A stretch of 64,000 nucleotides of DNA, taken from contig JAZGTN010000037.1 of assembly GCA_037783415.1 (NCBI GenBank), forward strand, positions 4,216,001 through 4,280,000. The letters are read 5' to 3'. A model generated the notes under the pieces. The model did no database searches and had not been told where the DNA came from. It saw only the letters and a program-made list of their open reading frames with translations. A program made the translations under genes and the position numbers. The stretch is from Leptasterias polaris. Taxonomy: Eukaryota; Echinodermata; Asteroidea; Forcipulatida; Asteriidae. How positions within the stretch are numbered: position 1 is the first letter of the stretch; every line of letters begins with the position of its first letter. Below, in pieces: positions 1 to 10,860 of this stretch.

Positions 1-150
1 TAAAAGAGCTCTATCGTTATGCTGTCCCTGAGCTGTGCTATACTCTCACAAAAGAACTGGACTTGAAAATAGAGGATAAGGGTTCCAGTTCTCTGGACGA
101 ACTCATGGTCTAGAACTTTCCGTTCCAGCTGCAGCCAGTTATAATGGCCC
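1..150 (-). CDS. FRMD4: FRMD4-like FERM-domain protein, third recognised coding exon (runs off left edge)
   Basis: On the minus strand an acceptor (cttttcag, AG at 152-151) opens an exon whose first base completes the split codon left by exon 14589-14683 (TC+G = Ser). The 49 following codons are open and include GHYNWLQLERKVLDHEF, then an LILYFQVQFFCESIAQLRDS stretch and TIELF. From memory this lines up with human FRMD4A/B (GHLNWLQLDRRVLEHDF, then VVLYFCVRFYIES and TIELFF), the end of the FERM F1 lobe and the start of F2. No donor appears before the window edge, so the exon continues outside. FRMD4A is described as an epithelial polarity scaffold linking Par-3 to the Arf6 exchange factor cytohesin-1; that role is carried over by homology only. 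Gene identity is firm; whether the animal has one or two FRMD4 genes cannot be told. Confidence 0.93.
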
Positions 151-283
151 CTGAAAAGAGAGGTACAGGATTTAGAGAGAGAAAAAACATGAGTTTTTGC
201 ATTGAATACAAAAACAATGTTGTGAGGGTCTGTTGAAGATTTCACTGAAGTTCTACTCCTAGCATCTTTCTGCTTGAACATTT

Positions 284-828
284 TAATATCCACTGTGGTT
301 TTGAATGATGGAAAAACAATATGCCAGCCAGCATTATGTCTTGTGGTGAATGCATGGTCTACAAAGTACACAGTCAACCCTCCTACTCTCTGACCATTCA
401 ATGTCATCCACTGTGGTTTTCAATGACTGGTAAACTAGTATGCCAGCATGCAATATGATATCATACAGTGATTGCAGAAAGTACACAGTCAACCCTCCTA
501 CTCTCTGACCATTCAATATCATCCAACTGTGGTTTTCAATGCCTGGTAAACTAGTACGCCATCCTGCAATATGATATCATACAGTGATTGCACAAAGTAC
601 ACAGTCAACCCTCCTACTGTCCGACCATTCAATATCATCCACTGTGGTTATGAATGATTTATAAACAACATGCCAGCCTGCAATATACCATGTGGTGAAT
701 GCATACTACAAAGTACACAGTCAACCCTCCTACTGTCTGACCATTCAATATCATCCACAGTGGTTTTGAATGATAGATAACCTACATGTATATTGCCTGC
801 CTGCAATATGACACCATGTGATTAATCT
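284..828. repeat. Tandem repeat, unit about 117 bp, about 4.6 copies
   Basis: The phrase TCATCCACTGTGGTTTTGAA recurs near 284, 401, 518, 633 and 748 with only a few differences. Each unit also carries a CAGTCAACCCTCCTACT block. The array lies in the FRMD4 intron, 134 bp from the exon at 1-150. Unit spacing is 115-117 bp. Confidence 0.93.
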
Positions 829-2529
829 ACACATATTAAATAACCATGTACAAAGTTACATCGTTCAGTGCTCAGTTGTGCCTCCTTACACAACCCATGC
901 AGTTTGTTTCCAATGGCTGGAAACCAAGAGTGAGAGGGTAATAATCAGGAATAATTTGTCGGGAAAAAAAGAAATTGTGAACAAGCATTCACAAGACATA
1001 CACAGTATCCGCCATCATTCAGAATGATATCTGGTCCTTCAAAAAAAAAAAAAATAAAATAGGATGAGTACAAGGGCTGACCTGTACATGTCCACATGGT
1101 GTCGGCTATAATAGACATTTCAGGCTTATTTTTTTCAATATATTTGTTTTCAAGAAAACAAACAAATCGGAACTCAGACTTATAGTGGGAAGAATATCAT
1201 GCCTGACTATCATTATAAATCATTCCTACAGGTAGTTACTACTGACATCATGTAGATGATGATACAGACAAAATCTACGATCATCCTCGAATATTTACTC
1301 TCAAAATCTGGTTGTATCTTTCAAGCCCCACCATGTGGCGCACCATTTGCCTGAACTAACACAACCAGTCACTCTACAAACACACCACACCAACATGCCA
1401 GAGATGTTAGCTCAGGGTTAAACACTGTGTTGTTAGCGAAAGCAATCCATAACCCCCTGATTCCAATCACAAGTACAATTTTAATATCCCAGCCCCAACA
1501 GTGAGTGTGGTTCACTTACTGTCAAGAGAGGGCGCTATGACAAATATTGGTGGATGCTATTTTCGGACCTGGACCCTGCCACAACCAAAAGAGGGCTCAC
1601 TTCTATTTGTAGCTTTCAACATTTCTCCTGGTGTTGGCTAAACGAGTTCCTCTGCAGTGTAAAACCTTCCTTCACAATTGAATGTACAATACATGTACAA
1701 TGTACATGCCCTATGTACAGTCATACATGAATTGACAGTATTTTTTACTGCAAGAGGGCGCTTTCAAAGGCTAAATTTCCTTGCATGAAAAATTCACAGT
1801 TTTATTGTACTTTGACTGGGTATGTTGTTTTCTTGTAATGTTTTCTTGCCAAATAGATATTAATAACGTTTATTTTGTTTTGCATCACATAAATTTGGTT
1901 GACACACGCTCCCACACGGTAAAAAATACTGCGAGTAGGCCATATGCATGTCTCAAACGTGCATTGATCGGCGCGTAAAGGATTCTGGGTAGAATCCAAG
2001 CCTAAGCATCACTGGCAACCATCATGACGCGCTGATTTTGAAGCAATGTGGAACACAACTGGCATAGCTACACATAAACTACAGCATAGTGTCCATCTTG
2101 GCAGCTTTATTTATTTGTTTATACATTGCGGTATATTTTTAAGATGCTGCTTGTGCATATTGGCTAAAACTGCACTTTCATTGTTTGTGCCAAACTTTCC
2201 AGGAAATCATATTGGAAAATGAGGAAACAAATGGCCTACACAATATTGTACCAACTTGTAATGACCTCCCGGCTTTCCCTTTGTTGTCATTGTTGGCATA
2301 TTCAGAAACGCAGCTTTGCTTTTGCCAAAACAAAAGGAAACTGGCAAGCACACTCAACTGTGTACATTGTTTTTCAGTTTTCTATGCCACTATTAAACAA
2401 GAAGAACAACAGAAAACCACTGATAAGCAAATCAACGGGAAAGTACATCACTGTCTGTTGGAAGTTTTCAAGAAACACTCCGACCCCGTGAAATGTTATC
2501 AAATTTGGTGATTACTTATAAAGTTTTTT
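829..2529. other. FRMD4 intron; one dispersed repeat copy, otherwise nothing recognised
   Basis: 1020-1205 (starts CAGAATGATATCTGG, ends AATATCATGCCTG) is a diverged copy of the 3420-3640 element with no clear target duplication. The rest is AT-rich with short open frames that match nothing I know. Two AGAGGGCGCT motifs occur, at 1534 and 1754. Confidence 0.5.
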
Positions 2530-2690
2530 TGAGGTTGCATGGGTGGCTAATGCGTAAAGCGCTGACCTCTCACCACTATGGCCCTGGTTCGATTCCCAGT
2601 TGGTAACACATATCTGCTTAACCAAACTTTTCTGTGCTGAGCAATTATTTGTGCTCCCCATCTTTATAAAATTGAGCCCATAGGTCTTGC
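2530..2690 (+). mobile_element. tRNA-derived SINE fragment
   Basis: A tRNA-like A-box region (GGTGGCTAATGCGTAAAGCG) is followed 35 bases on by a B-box (GGTTCGATTCCC). The acceptor stem does not close, so this is a SINE head, not a tRNA gene. A similar B-box piece is at 24870-24905. Confidence 0.6.
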
Positions 2691-2894
2691 AACTCAGAAC
2701 TCTCACTGGATGGAAAATGTTTTTTTTTTTTGTTTTTTTTTAATATTTCCATCAGTTTTTATAATTGCTGAACTTTTAGGAGTAAAACTTCACACACCAA
2801 AATATGTTTTGGGAAAACACTACACTGCCTGTTTTTTTGTTTGTTTTTGTTTTTTTCAATTGTGGAGTTAGTGGACAAGTGTTAAAATGATTAC

Positions 2895-3054
2895 AACTGG
2901 ACTCAGCGGTCCGGTTGTTATTTCAAGCCCTAAAGGCTCGGAGAACTCATCTATTTGAACAATGACCCGCATGTTTAACTCTATTTATTTGGTTAATTTT
3001 CTAGACTCTGTTCAGCACTGTGTAACCATCTTTGATGTAAGAGTGCTTTATAAA
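2895..3054 (+). mobile_element. Probable 3' tail of a LINE or SINE
   Basis: The text GTAAGAGTGCTTTATAAATG just before a microsatellite resembles the AGCGCTxTATAAAT 3' ends of CR1/L2-type retroelements, also seen near 20600 and 33030. No coding part remains. Confidence 0.45.
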
Positions 3055-3391
3055 TGTATTTATTGAATTGTACTGTATTGTAATGTATCATATTGCATTG
3101 TAATGAATTGCATTGTATTGTATTGTAATATATTGTATTGTATTGTAATGAATTGTATTGTATCGTATTGTATTGTATTGTAATTTATTGTATTGTATTG
3201 CATTGTACTGTATTGTATTGTAATGTAATATATTATACATGTATGGTATTATATTGTATGGTAATATATTGTATTATATGGTATTGTATTGTATTGTATT
3301 GTATTATGTTGTATTGTATTATATTCTATTGTATTTTTATGCTGTATTGTATTGTATTCTGTTGTATTGTATTGTATTGTATTGTATTGTA
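3055..3391. repeat. (TATTG)n pentanucleotide microsatellite
   Basis: About 335 bp of TATTG/TGTAT repeats with interruptions. It begins exactly where the retroelement-like tail ends, as if it grew from that tail. It creates false open frames made of Tyr, Cys, Ile and Leu. Confidence 0.95.
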
Positions 3392-3413
3392 ACCCCTGAA
3401 GTGCCATGTGAAT

Positions 3414-3640
3414 TTATGTCAGGCATGATATTTGGTCCTTAGAAAAAAGTAGAAAATATTTGATTGAGTACAAGCATGGAGGTCTATTCCTACCTCCATG
3501 GTACAAGGGCTGACCTACATGTACTAGTTCATATGGTGTACGGTTTAATAGACTTTTCAGGCTATTTAATCATAGTTTTTCTGATTTTTCCAAGGGCAAA
3601 ACAATCCCAAATCAGACTAAAGTAGGGAATATCATGCCTG
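3414..3640. mobile_element. Short DNA element with CAG...CTG ends and 6-bp TSD TTATGT
   Basis: The element (3420-3640) starts CAGGCATGATATT and ends AATATCATGCCTG, a 13-bp perfect terminal inverted repeat. The left target duplication TTATGT is 3414-3419. The right copy is at 4227-4232, but only after removing the Harbinger-like element 3644-4226 together with its own extra TTA. A diverged relative is at 1020-1205. There is no coding capacity. Confidence 0.85.
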
Positions 3641-4229
3641 TTAGGCCAAGTAAAATAAATAACATGTTGCTCGTCCCCGCCCGCTCCGATTTTGGAGGCC
3701 GCACCGAATTTTTTGTTATTTGTTATTTAAAAAAAATATATATATAAAAAAAAAAAAATTAAATTAAAAAACATTCTATTTCAAATGTATCCTTAATTTT
3801 TTTGGAGCAATTTCATCATCTTGTTTGCAGGTAGGCCTACAAAAATTGCTATTTCCACAACACAATCATTTCTTTGAGACGTTTTGCCCTTGACGTTCAG
3901 TTCTTTTTTGAACGAGATCTTTGCACCAGGACGTGATGCCACACACACAGAATAATTTTTTAGCAAAAGCAAGAAGAACTCTTGGAAAGAATAACAATAT
4001 CTATCAAAATGGACACAGAAACACACATGGCAACTTTAAACAGAATTTGAGGACATACAGAACATGCTCATAAAACCATAAAAACATCTTCAAATACGAT
4101 ATGGCGGACATGGTGGCCATCTTGAAAAAAATAACAAAAATTTTGAAAATAACAAATAACAAGGACCTCCCTCACCAACTTTTTAAAAAGTCCGGACGAG
4201 CAACATGTTATTTATTTTACTTGGCCTTA
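3641..4229. mobile_element. PIF/Harbinger-like non-autonomous element, TSD TTA
   Basis: The element 3644-4226 (583 bp) has terminal inverted repeats of about 32 bp beginning GGCCAAGTAAAATAAATA. It is flanked by TTA on both sides (3641-3643, 4227-4229). A 3-bp TWA duplication with GG-type ends is typical of PIF/Harbinger. The inside is AT-rich with no transposase. Confidence 0.88.
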
Positions 4230-4867
4230 TGTGAAGCTGTTGTTTTGTTTTCAATAAGTTATGACCACTTATGTATTTATGACACATAATTTATTATTCT
4301 AGATGAATACAGATACTGTACGATTATTGTAATTTTTTCCTTATAAGCTATTTGCAAGTTAGATTTTGCTTGGCTCGTACAATTACTTGATTGGTTAAAA
4401 GTGAACACTCAAACTGGATCCACAAGACCTACAGACAGTATTGTACTCTTATCCGCCCAGAGAAATGAAATAAATATAAATATTGTATACAACCATCATC
4501 TTCTCTTATCATTTCTACATGTAGTTCATACATATAGCAAGGTCAGTGTGGACAGTTAACTCCTTCGGTTGAATCGGATTTCTCTTCCATTAAAGTCACA
4601 AGAGATGATCCATGGGTTTTGAACGAACTACAGCATCCAACACCTGTAGGTGTGATCCCCACCAGCTCCATCACTATACAGTCACTATACATCAATGTCG
4701 CAGCAGGATCCTGCAAGGTGAATTATCACAGTGTCCTTGTACAATAAACAGCCACTGATGATGACGACACTACTACAAATCAGCTCTGCAGTCCAGTACC
4801 TCCTGATGCCTTTCTGAGATTTTACAATGAGAAAGGCGCCCCTTTGCTTGGGCATTTAACTCAACAA

Positions 4868-4890
4868 GGGGGGGGGGGGGGGGGGGGGGG
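4868..4890. repeat. G23 homopolymer tract
   Basis: An uninterrupted run of 23 G. It is one of many long G or C runs in the window. Confidence 0.97.
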
Positions 4891-5816
4891 AGTTTTATGA
4901 GACACCATTCAGATTTCAATTACAAGAATCATTGCCTCTCTGTGCAACCATGGTCAATGTATGTTTACAATCCAGGGTATATTGGATTAAAGTATTATAC
5001 AGGATTGGTAAGGATAACAAACATTGTTGTTAAAGCTGACTGATTCTGAAGTTCATACTATATAAAGAACCTTTCATTTTTTCTGTTCAATATTTTCTTT
5101 TGGTTATAAAGATTATTACCATGGACATGGAAATTCTTTGGTTAAGGGGAGTACGTTTTGAAGGAGATTAACTTTGGTGAAAGTATTTTGTTGGCTTTAG
5201 CCCTTTTCACACGAGGAAAATAAGCAGGGGGTCCTTGGTCCTAAGAACACAACGTTGTTTAATCCACATCGTGTGAAATGTACCTCTGCTTAAATAAACA
5301 CGGGTCCTTAGTCCTTTTAAGACCACGGTCGAGACCAGCGTCTTAAAAACACAACGTTGTGAAAATTATACCACGATCGTCCGTGCGTGCTGTGTGAATG
5401 AACACCGCTTGCGTAACGAAGGACCCTGGTGTAGCTGGAGCTACCACGCATGCGCACAAATAGATTCTACGTCGTTATTATACTCGGCATTTTAACACCA
5501 GTGGGAAAACAGTGACAGAGTGACGCACGCACAAACTACCAGCATTCAGAAGGGGAAAATCTCTTTTTCAGCTTTATAACAAGAATATGTTTTTACTTTT
5601 CCATAAAAAAACCATAAACAATTTTCCGTTAATCCGACACAAAGTTAAGTTTTTTCACCCCTCATTTTCTTTGTGTTTTATTTACAAACTTAAAAGGTAT
5701 CATTCACGATCAACCACTCACGTCTATGTATGTCGTCGAGTCGATCGATACCGCCGAGTCGTCGTCCTAACAACACCGGCGCACTCCGTTTACGTGTGTT
5801 GCATCATAAGGGGTAA

Positions 5817-5908
5817 TTTTCGCGGTCCAATAACTGTTTTGATTGAATTTTGGCCATCCGTTAACACTGGCCAATGACCGAAACAGTTATTCGTTCCAGC
5901 CGCGAAAA
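5817..5908. repeat. 92-bp hairpin inside the 5.2-6.9 kb element
   Basis: Arms start TTTTCGCGG and end CCGCGAAAA. They continue with AATAACTGTTTTG and its near complement CGAAACAGTTATT. Confidence 0.8.
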
Positions 5909-5917
5909 CATAACCCT

Positions 5918-6336
5918 GGTCAATCTGTTTTAATCTGTCCGCGGATTGGTTGATAGCGCGAAAGATCCCGTTTTTGAGCCAATAGTCTTCCTGGATAGTA
6001 AGCTCACGGCATCGATCTGCTTTATACACGTGGTTACCATGTACCGAGATAGTCGATTTCCCAAGATTATCACAATATTTCTTTTCTTTTCGTTTCATTT
6101 TCTGGACTCCAGTATATTCTATAAAAATCTGGAAACATTGAATAATGATATTGTATAACCAAATAGTGAACTTTTATGACAAATATATGATTCTCAAAAC
6201 ATTTTGTGGAAAATCCAAGCAAGCGTACATCGCTGTACTTGGTAACAACGCTAACAGTCAAGGAAGACTATTGGCTCCAAAACGGGAACTTTCGCGCTAT
6301 CAACCAATCTGCGGACAGAATAAAAACAGATTGACC
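5918..6336. mobile_element. Palindromic MITE with about 80-bp arms, nested in the 5.2-6.9 kb element
   Basis: The left arm from 5918 (GGTCAATCTGTTTTAATC) and the right arm ending at 6336 (AACAGATTGACC) pair over about 80 bp with few mismatches. Paired words include GATTGGTTGATAGCGCGAAA and GCCAATAGTCTTCC. No clear target duplication was found. Each arm carries CCAAT/ATTGG motifs. Confidence 0.8.
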
Positions 6337-6374
6337 TAAAACTTAGCATGACATGTGATGATTTCATGAATTAC

Positions 6375-6463
6375 ATGCCGCCGGTTGTTGTTGATGATCG
6401 AGAGCTGAGGTTCAATTCTGCTGTCAAATTCTTTGGCACGCGACGCAAGATGGCAAAAAAAAC
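6375..6463 (+). other. Possible short first exon carried by the transposable element (weak)
   Basis: An ATG opens 29 codons plus two bases (begins MPPVVVDDREL, then FFGTRRKMAKK) ending at a consensus donor GTAAGC, which itself provides the in-frame stop. Codon content looks protein-like, but I recognise no family and it is short enough to be chance. If real, it would belong to the element's own or a captured gene. Confidence 0.25.
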
Positions 6464-6932
6464 GTAAGCAGCTTTAACAAATAGAGGATGAATTGAAACA
6501 TAACTTTGCTTTATTTTCCAACATTACATTTAGCAAAAAATACTTATACAATTTGCAAAAAAAAATAAAAAAATTTCCCCAAAAAACTGCGAGAATTCAT
6601 TCCCCGAAAATTGCGAGAATCCTGGATTCTCACGAAATTCTTCAGCGAGAATCCATTTTGATTCTCGCGGTGTCTTGCGAACTTCTAGGCCTGAAATAAT
6701 TGGTAAACAGCACATGCATTTGCGATGTTATGCTGGATGTGCGGATACCAGTGAAACGGACCATAAACAATGTTGACCTTTGACACCCCAAAAGACGAAG
6801 GCTCCGAGACACGGGACGTTGGTTTCAGCGCCGTGTGAAAGGTCGTGTTCGAGCGAGACCAACGTCCTTGGTCAAGACAACTGGCGCCTGAGACCAAGGA
6901 CCCTAGTTTGACTTTGTCGTGTGAAAAGGGCT

Positions 6933-7099
6933 TTTCTCTGTCAATTTTTTCCCCTCTTCTTCTTACTGTGCCCGAAGTTTCCCCACTTTTTTGACCGAAT
7001 TAGGAAACTGTGCAGTAAAATAAATAAATAAATAAATATATAATAAGTAAACACACATCAGTGTATAGGTAAGACACATTCCTTATTCCCAATGCAAAT
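6933..7099. other. Short unassigned intronic gap
   Basis: AT-rich sequence including (AAAT)n at 7018-7038. Nothing else is seen. Confidence 0.5.
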
Positions 7100-7480
7100 T
7101 TATCACAGGGCTCGAATTTTACACTGGACCACTGGCCCGAGGCCAGTAATTCTAGTGTTGGGCCAGTAAACTTATGACCTAACAAGTCCGATGGTCTTGT
7201 GTTTTTCTATTGAATAACAGAAACAAATTAGGTTCAAGTGTTGACTTTGGGTCTGATAAATTATCTTTCAATTTTATGAGTAACCAAGTATACTCTTCTC
7301 TTACTTGTCTCAGTTCGGGTTCATATAAAAGCAGTCAAATGTATGTTAAACTGTGTCAGCAATTTTTTATTTTCACATTTTGAATCTGGTCTTGTAAAAA
7401 AATGTCTGGTCCAGTAAAGATTTTGAGCTACAAGCCCTGTAGTCTTGTGGATTTTCTCCCCAAATTCGAGCCTGTTATCA
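7100..7480. mobile_element. DNA element with CAG...CTG ends and 6-bp TSD TTATCA
   Basis: The element 7106-7474 (369 bp) starts CAGGGCTCGAATTT and ends AAATTCGAGCCTG, with TTATCA at 7100-7105 and 7475-7480. Inside are GGACCACTGGCC and GGCCAGTA words. Copies of the same family are at 26909-27800 (split by a LINE), about 37330-37420 and about 38212-38320. Confidence 0.88.
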
Positions 7481-8362
7481 TCTATTGACGATATTGTTCA
7501 ATTACTGTTCGGATTATAGGTTTTAAATGTAGAATATCAAGTCCAAATGTACATAATATTGATACAAATCCAATCAATTATCTGAAACAAAAATCAAGTA
7601 ATTCCACCTGCACCCTAACCATACCCAACCATTCAGCAACTCCTTCACTGCTTGCAAATAAACAGAAATTCTAGCGCTGACTAAGATTGATTATTACCAA
7701 TGGCAATGAATGATGCGAATGAGCAATGCAGGGATGTGTTTCCCCATGGAACGATGCCCTGGGTTCACGCAATGTAGTTCCTCCTGGCCCAAAGGGCTAA
7801 AATAGAAAACGGTAATTAAATTGGGTACAATTACAATAAAGCGAACGCCTGTGTTGGAATGTTCGAGCCTGAAATTTGACCGGTTTTATACATTGTGTCC
7901 TGGGGTACGCACTGCATTCCATTTGTACACGTATGATGTATGGATGTACCATACAGCAATATCGCGCTTTATACATTATTATTATACATGAACACAGATA
8001 CAGTGTTACATAAATGTACACTTTGTGGTGTGTCGTGGCGGAGCGGTTAAGCGCACTGGACTCAAGCTCTGGTGTTTCTGACCATCAGAATGTGGGTATG
8101 TTAATTTTAGTAAGTCCTGGGCCAAATTTCAAGGAGCTGCTTAAAGTTAATGGTAAGGAAATGTTTGTGCTACTATAACAGAAAAATTGGTTTAAGCGTA
8201 CGCCTATTCCACAGGTTAGCAAGGCCAGCTTGCATTGTTATGTCATTCATTTTCAAACAGTTAAAGCACAGGAAGGTTGGCATGCCCTTTTGACTTTCAA
8301 CAAATTTTAACCCTTACTCCTTTCAGTGTTTTACTACTATCCTTCCTCACTCTATAACAAAA
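7481..8362. other. Intronic stretch with a SINE head and MITE remnant
   Basis: 8032-8100 has a tRNA-Leu-like A-box (GTGGCGGAGCGGTTAAGCGC), the head of the SINE family seen near 24320 and 39410. 8165-8275 resembles the inner part of the MITE at 36873-37080. The rest is unassigned. Confidence 0.45.
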
Positions 8363-8915
8363 TCCAACACCCTTCAGTAACTCAACATCCAAAACGTTGG
8401 ACTGATTATGGTGGTGTGCCTGATCCCTGATCAGGTTACTAGTGCAGTCCTCAGTCCAACACCCTTCAGTAACTCAACATCCAAAACGTTGGACTCTGAT
8501 TATGGTGGTGTGCCTGATCCCTGATCAGGTTACTAGTGCAGTCCTCAGTCCAACACCCTTCAGTAACTCAACATCCAAAACGTTGGACTCTGATTATGGT
8601 GGTGTGCCTGATCCCTGATCAGGTTACTAGTGCAGTCCTCAGTCCAACACCCTTCAGTAACTCAACATCCAAAACGTTGGACTCTGATTATGGTGGTGTG
8701 CCTGATCCCTGATCAGGTTACTAGTGCAGTCCTCAGTCCAACACCACTCAGTAACTCAACATCCAAACTGTAGGACTCTGATTATGGTGGTATGTCTGAT
8801 CCCATGTTAAATCGGTCTACTACAGTCCTCAGTCCAACACCATTCAGTAACTCAACACCAAAAGCATGTAAAGCATGATCACTTTGCTAGTACAGTGTCC
8901 TCAGTCTAACAGAAT
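8363..8915. repeat. Tandem repeat, unit 94 bp, about 5.8 copies
   Basis: TCCAACACCCTTCAGTAACT starts units at 8363, 8455, 8549, 8643, 8737 and 8833. The central copies are identical or nearly so; the last two drift. Each unit contains the palindrome TGATCCCTGATCA. Confidence 0.95.
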
Positions 8916-9497
8916 CAAACAATGATGGGTTGAGGGTGGTCAGCGTTTTACGCTTAATTCTTGAAAGACGAAATGTTACTTGCAAAATAGTGTAAAAAGA
9001 CTGATTTTTTACTAAGGCAAAAAGCGATACATGTAGATTTAAATGTACATCTGTTTTTTTAGGATCTTGACTTATTCACATGTGATGCACTGCAGTATAA
9101 GATATGGCTTCCACAAAGTACACGTAGCAAGCACTTTATTGCGCAAAAATCCCTGTACAAATTGTGAATCATGGGATTTGTATAAAACATTTTAGAACAT
9201 GTGCAGTGTGAACTTGCTTAGACCGAACACGAACATACCCCATTCCCCACATGTCAACAGGTACATGTAATCCCTTAACTGCAATTTCTCAATACATGTT
9301 CCATGAGTCACTGGCATTATTACTTTTGTCCAAACCCACTCTGAACCGAACGTGCCGATTGTTGATCACTCACAAACTAACCTTGAAAGCTCATTGCATC
9401 TCCAACGCAATGAAAAGAAATCGACAGGCGCACCATTTCATTAGAATGTGGAAAGTTGTGTAACAAAGCTCATTCATAAATCAACAGCTTTAAGAGG
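8916..9497. other. FRMD4 intron, nothing recognised
   Basis: Mixed-composition sequence without long frames, splice-flanked conserved peptides or repeats that I recognise. Confidence 0.5.
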
Positions 9498-9943
9498 TAC
9501 CGTAATTTTCGGATTATAAACCGCCCGGCGTATAAACCGCAATGCTCCAAAATATGGAAAAAATATTTAGGTGTCAGCGTATAAACCGCGCGGGCGTATA
9601 AACCGCGGCCAAAATGTTAAAAAAACTAACCTCAAAACACGGAAGTGAAGTTCGCAAAACTGCGTATGGTAAGCTTTGGCGATATTGCTTTTTTTCATTC
9701 ACGATACATCGTCAAAAATATATCGCGATATTCGATGATATCGCGGTTAATTTGTGACGTTGATGAGGGAACCCACTTCAGTGAATAGTGTTAAAACTGA
9801 AGTGCCGCGAATTGGTTATTGATGTAAGGAAATTTGATAAAGGCTGTAAGGCTCTCCATTCTAGCCATGGTTTTATTCTTCATGTTACCCGAAGCACCAC
9901 GAGCGCAATTGGCACAGGCTGATTGGCTGATTCCTGACCGGCC

Positions 9944-10198
9944 GCTTTCCGATTGGCCGATCGCGTGAATAATTATGACGTATTGCTTCTCACAGCTTTC
10001 CGATTGGCCGATCGCGTGAATAATTATGACGTAGTGCTTCTCACAGCTTTCCGATTGGCCGATCGCGTGAATAATTATGACGTATTGCTTCTCACAGCTT
10101 TCCGATTGGCCGATCGCGTGAATAATTATGACGTAGTGCTTCTCACAGCTTTCCGATTGGCCGATCGCGTGAATAATTATGACGTAGTGCTTCTCGCA
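9944..10198. repeat. Five tandem 51-bp units, each with an inverted CCAAT box and a CRE-like site
   Basis: Units begin GCTTTCCGATTGGCCGATC at 9944, 9995, 10046, 10097 and 10148. Each holds ATTGG and TGACGTA about 20 bp apart. Copies differ mainly at one base (GTAT or GTAG). Because 51 is a multiple of 3, the array gives a false 85-residue open frame. Confidence 0.95.
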
Positions 10199-10285
10199 GC
10201 ACTGCCATAGTATTCATCACCTCGATCCCGCAGATGTGCTTGCATGCTCCTAACGTGGTAAACTTTATAGTTAGGGGGTGAAGGA

Positions 10286-10379
10286 ATGGCGGCGTGTAGC
10301 TGTGGGAACGAAAAGGCAAGGGAAATTCCCTTTGTGAGAAATCATGCACCTCGTGGTCGGAGGAACGTTTTTATACATG
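10286..10379 (+). other. Possible first exon downstream of the 51-bp array (weak)
   Basis: ATG at 10286, 88 bp after the array, opens 31 codons plus one base (starts MAACSCGNEKAREIPF) ending at the donor GTACGT (10380). The order CCAAT/CRE array, ATG, donor looks like a promoter and first coding exon, perhaps the relic of the element's transposase gene. The peptide is not recognised. Confidence 0.3.
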
Positions 10380-10860
10380 GTACGTGCGTGAGCAATACCG
10401 CACAGTTTTCGTTTGTTTGATGTTGGTCTGTATGAGACCGTCTGTTCGGAGATATATCAGCATATGGAGATCGCTGGGATAAATAGACAGGGGACCAGTC
10501 TAGTCTAACTCGAGTTTCGCTGATTGTTCATCTCTGAGGGGTGACTGAACTCTAACAATAGGGCGGTTGATAAACGTTTTATAAAGGCAACACGGAATAC
10601 AAATGAGGCGGGATTTTCAACAGGCATTTTCAACAGGATTTTGTCACCACACAGGCATGTTTTGCAGGATTTTTTATCGTTTAAGAACATTGTTTTTATT
10701 TAGAACATTTTACAAACGATCTTTCTTTATAAAAATGCTGTTTTTTCTCTTCCATATTTATACGTCGGCGTATAAGCCGCCCGGAGAATAAACCGCAGGA
10801 GTTCAAAAAAAAGTCAAAATCAACGTATAAACCGCGGTTTATAATCCGAAAATTACGGTA

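Larger units (their letters stand above)
5199..6932. mobile_element. 1.73-kb non-autonomous DNA element, TIR AGCCCTTTTCACACGA
   Basis: Both ends share a 16-bp inverted repeat starting AGCCCTTTTCACACGA, flanked by TTT on both sides, so the true TSD is uncertain. Subterminal words such as CCTTGGTC and GAGACCA recur at both ends. It holds two internal palindromes (5817-5908 and 5918-6336) and a short exon-like frame at 6375-6463. No transposase is seen and the superfamily is not assigned. Confidence 0.75.
9498..10860. mobile_element. 1.36-kb TIR DNA element, TA target duplication
   Basis: The ends are 27-bp inverted repeats (CCGTAATTTTCGGATTAT, then AAACCGC) at 9500 and 10858, flanked by TA at 9498-9499 and 10859-10860. 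TATAAACCGC words are repeated subterminally at both ends. The inside carries five 51-bp promoter-like units (9944-10198) and an exon-like frame (10286-10379), but no transposase. A TA duplication would fit a Tc1/mariner-like or ISL2EU-like element. Confidence 0.82.

Noticed and set aside
3138..3442. Frames made of Tyr, Cys, Ile and Leu
   Set aside because: Direct translation of the TATTG microsatellite.
8363..8915. CRISPR-like array
   Set aside because: Units are continuous 94-bp tandem repeats without unique spacers, in a eukaryotic intron.
9953..10210. 85-codon frame of repeated ADRVNNYDV
   Set aside because: It is the 51-bp DNA repeat translated; the unit is more plausibly a regulatory array within a transposable element.
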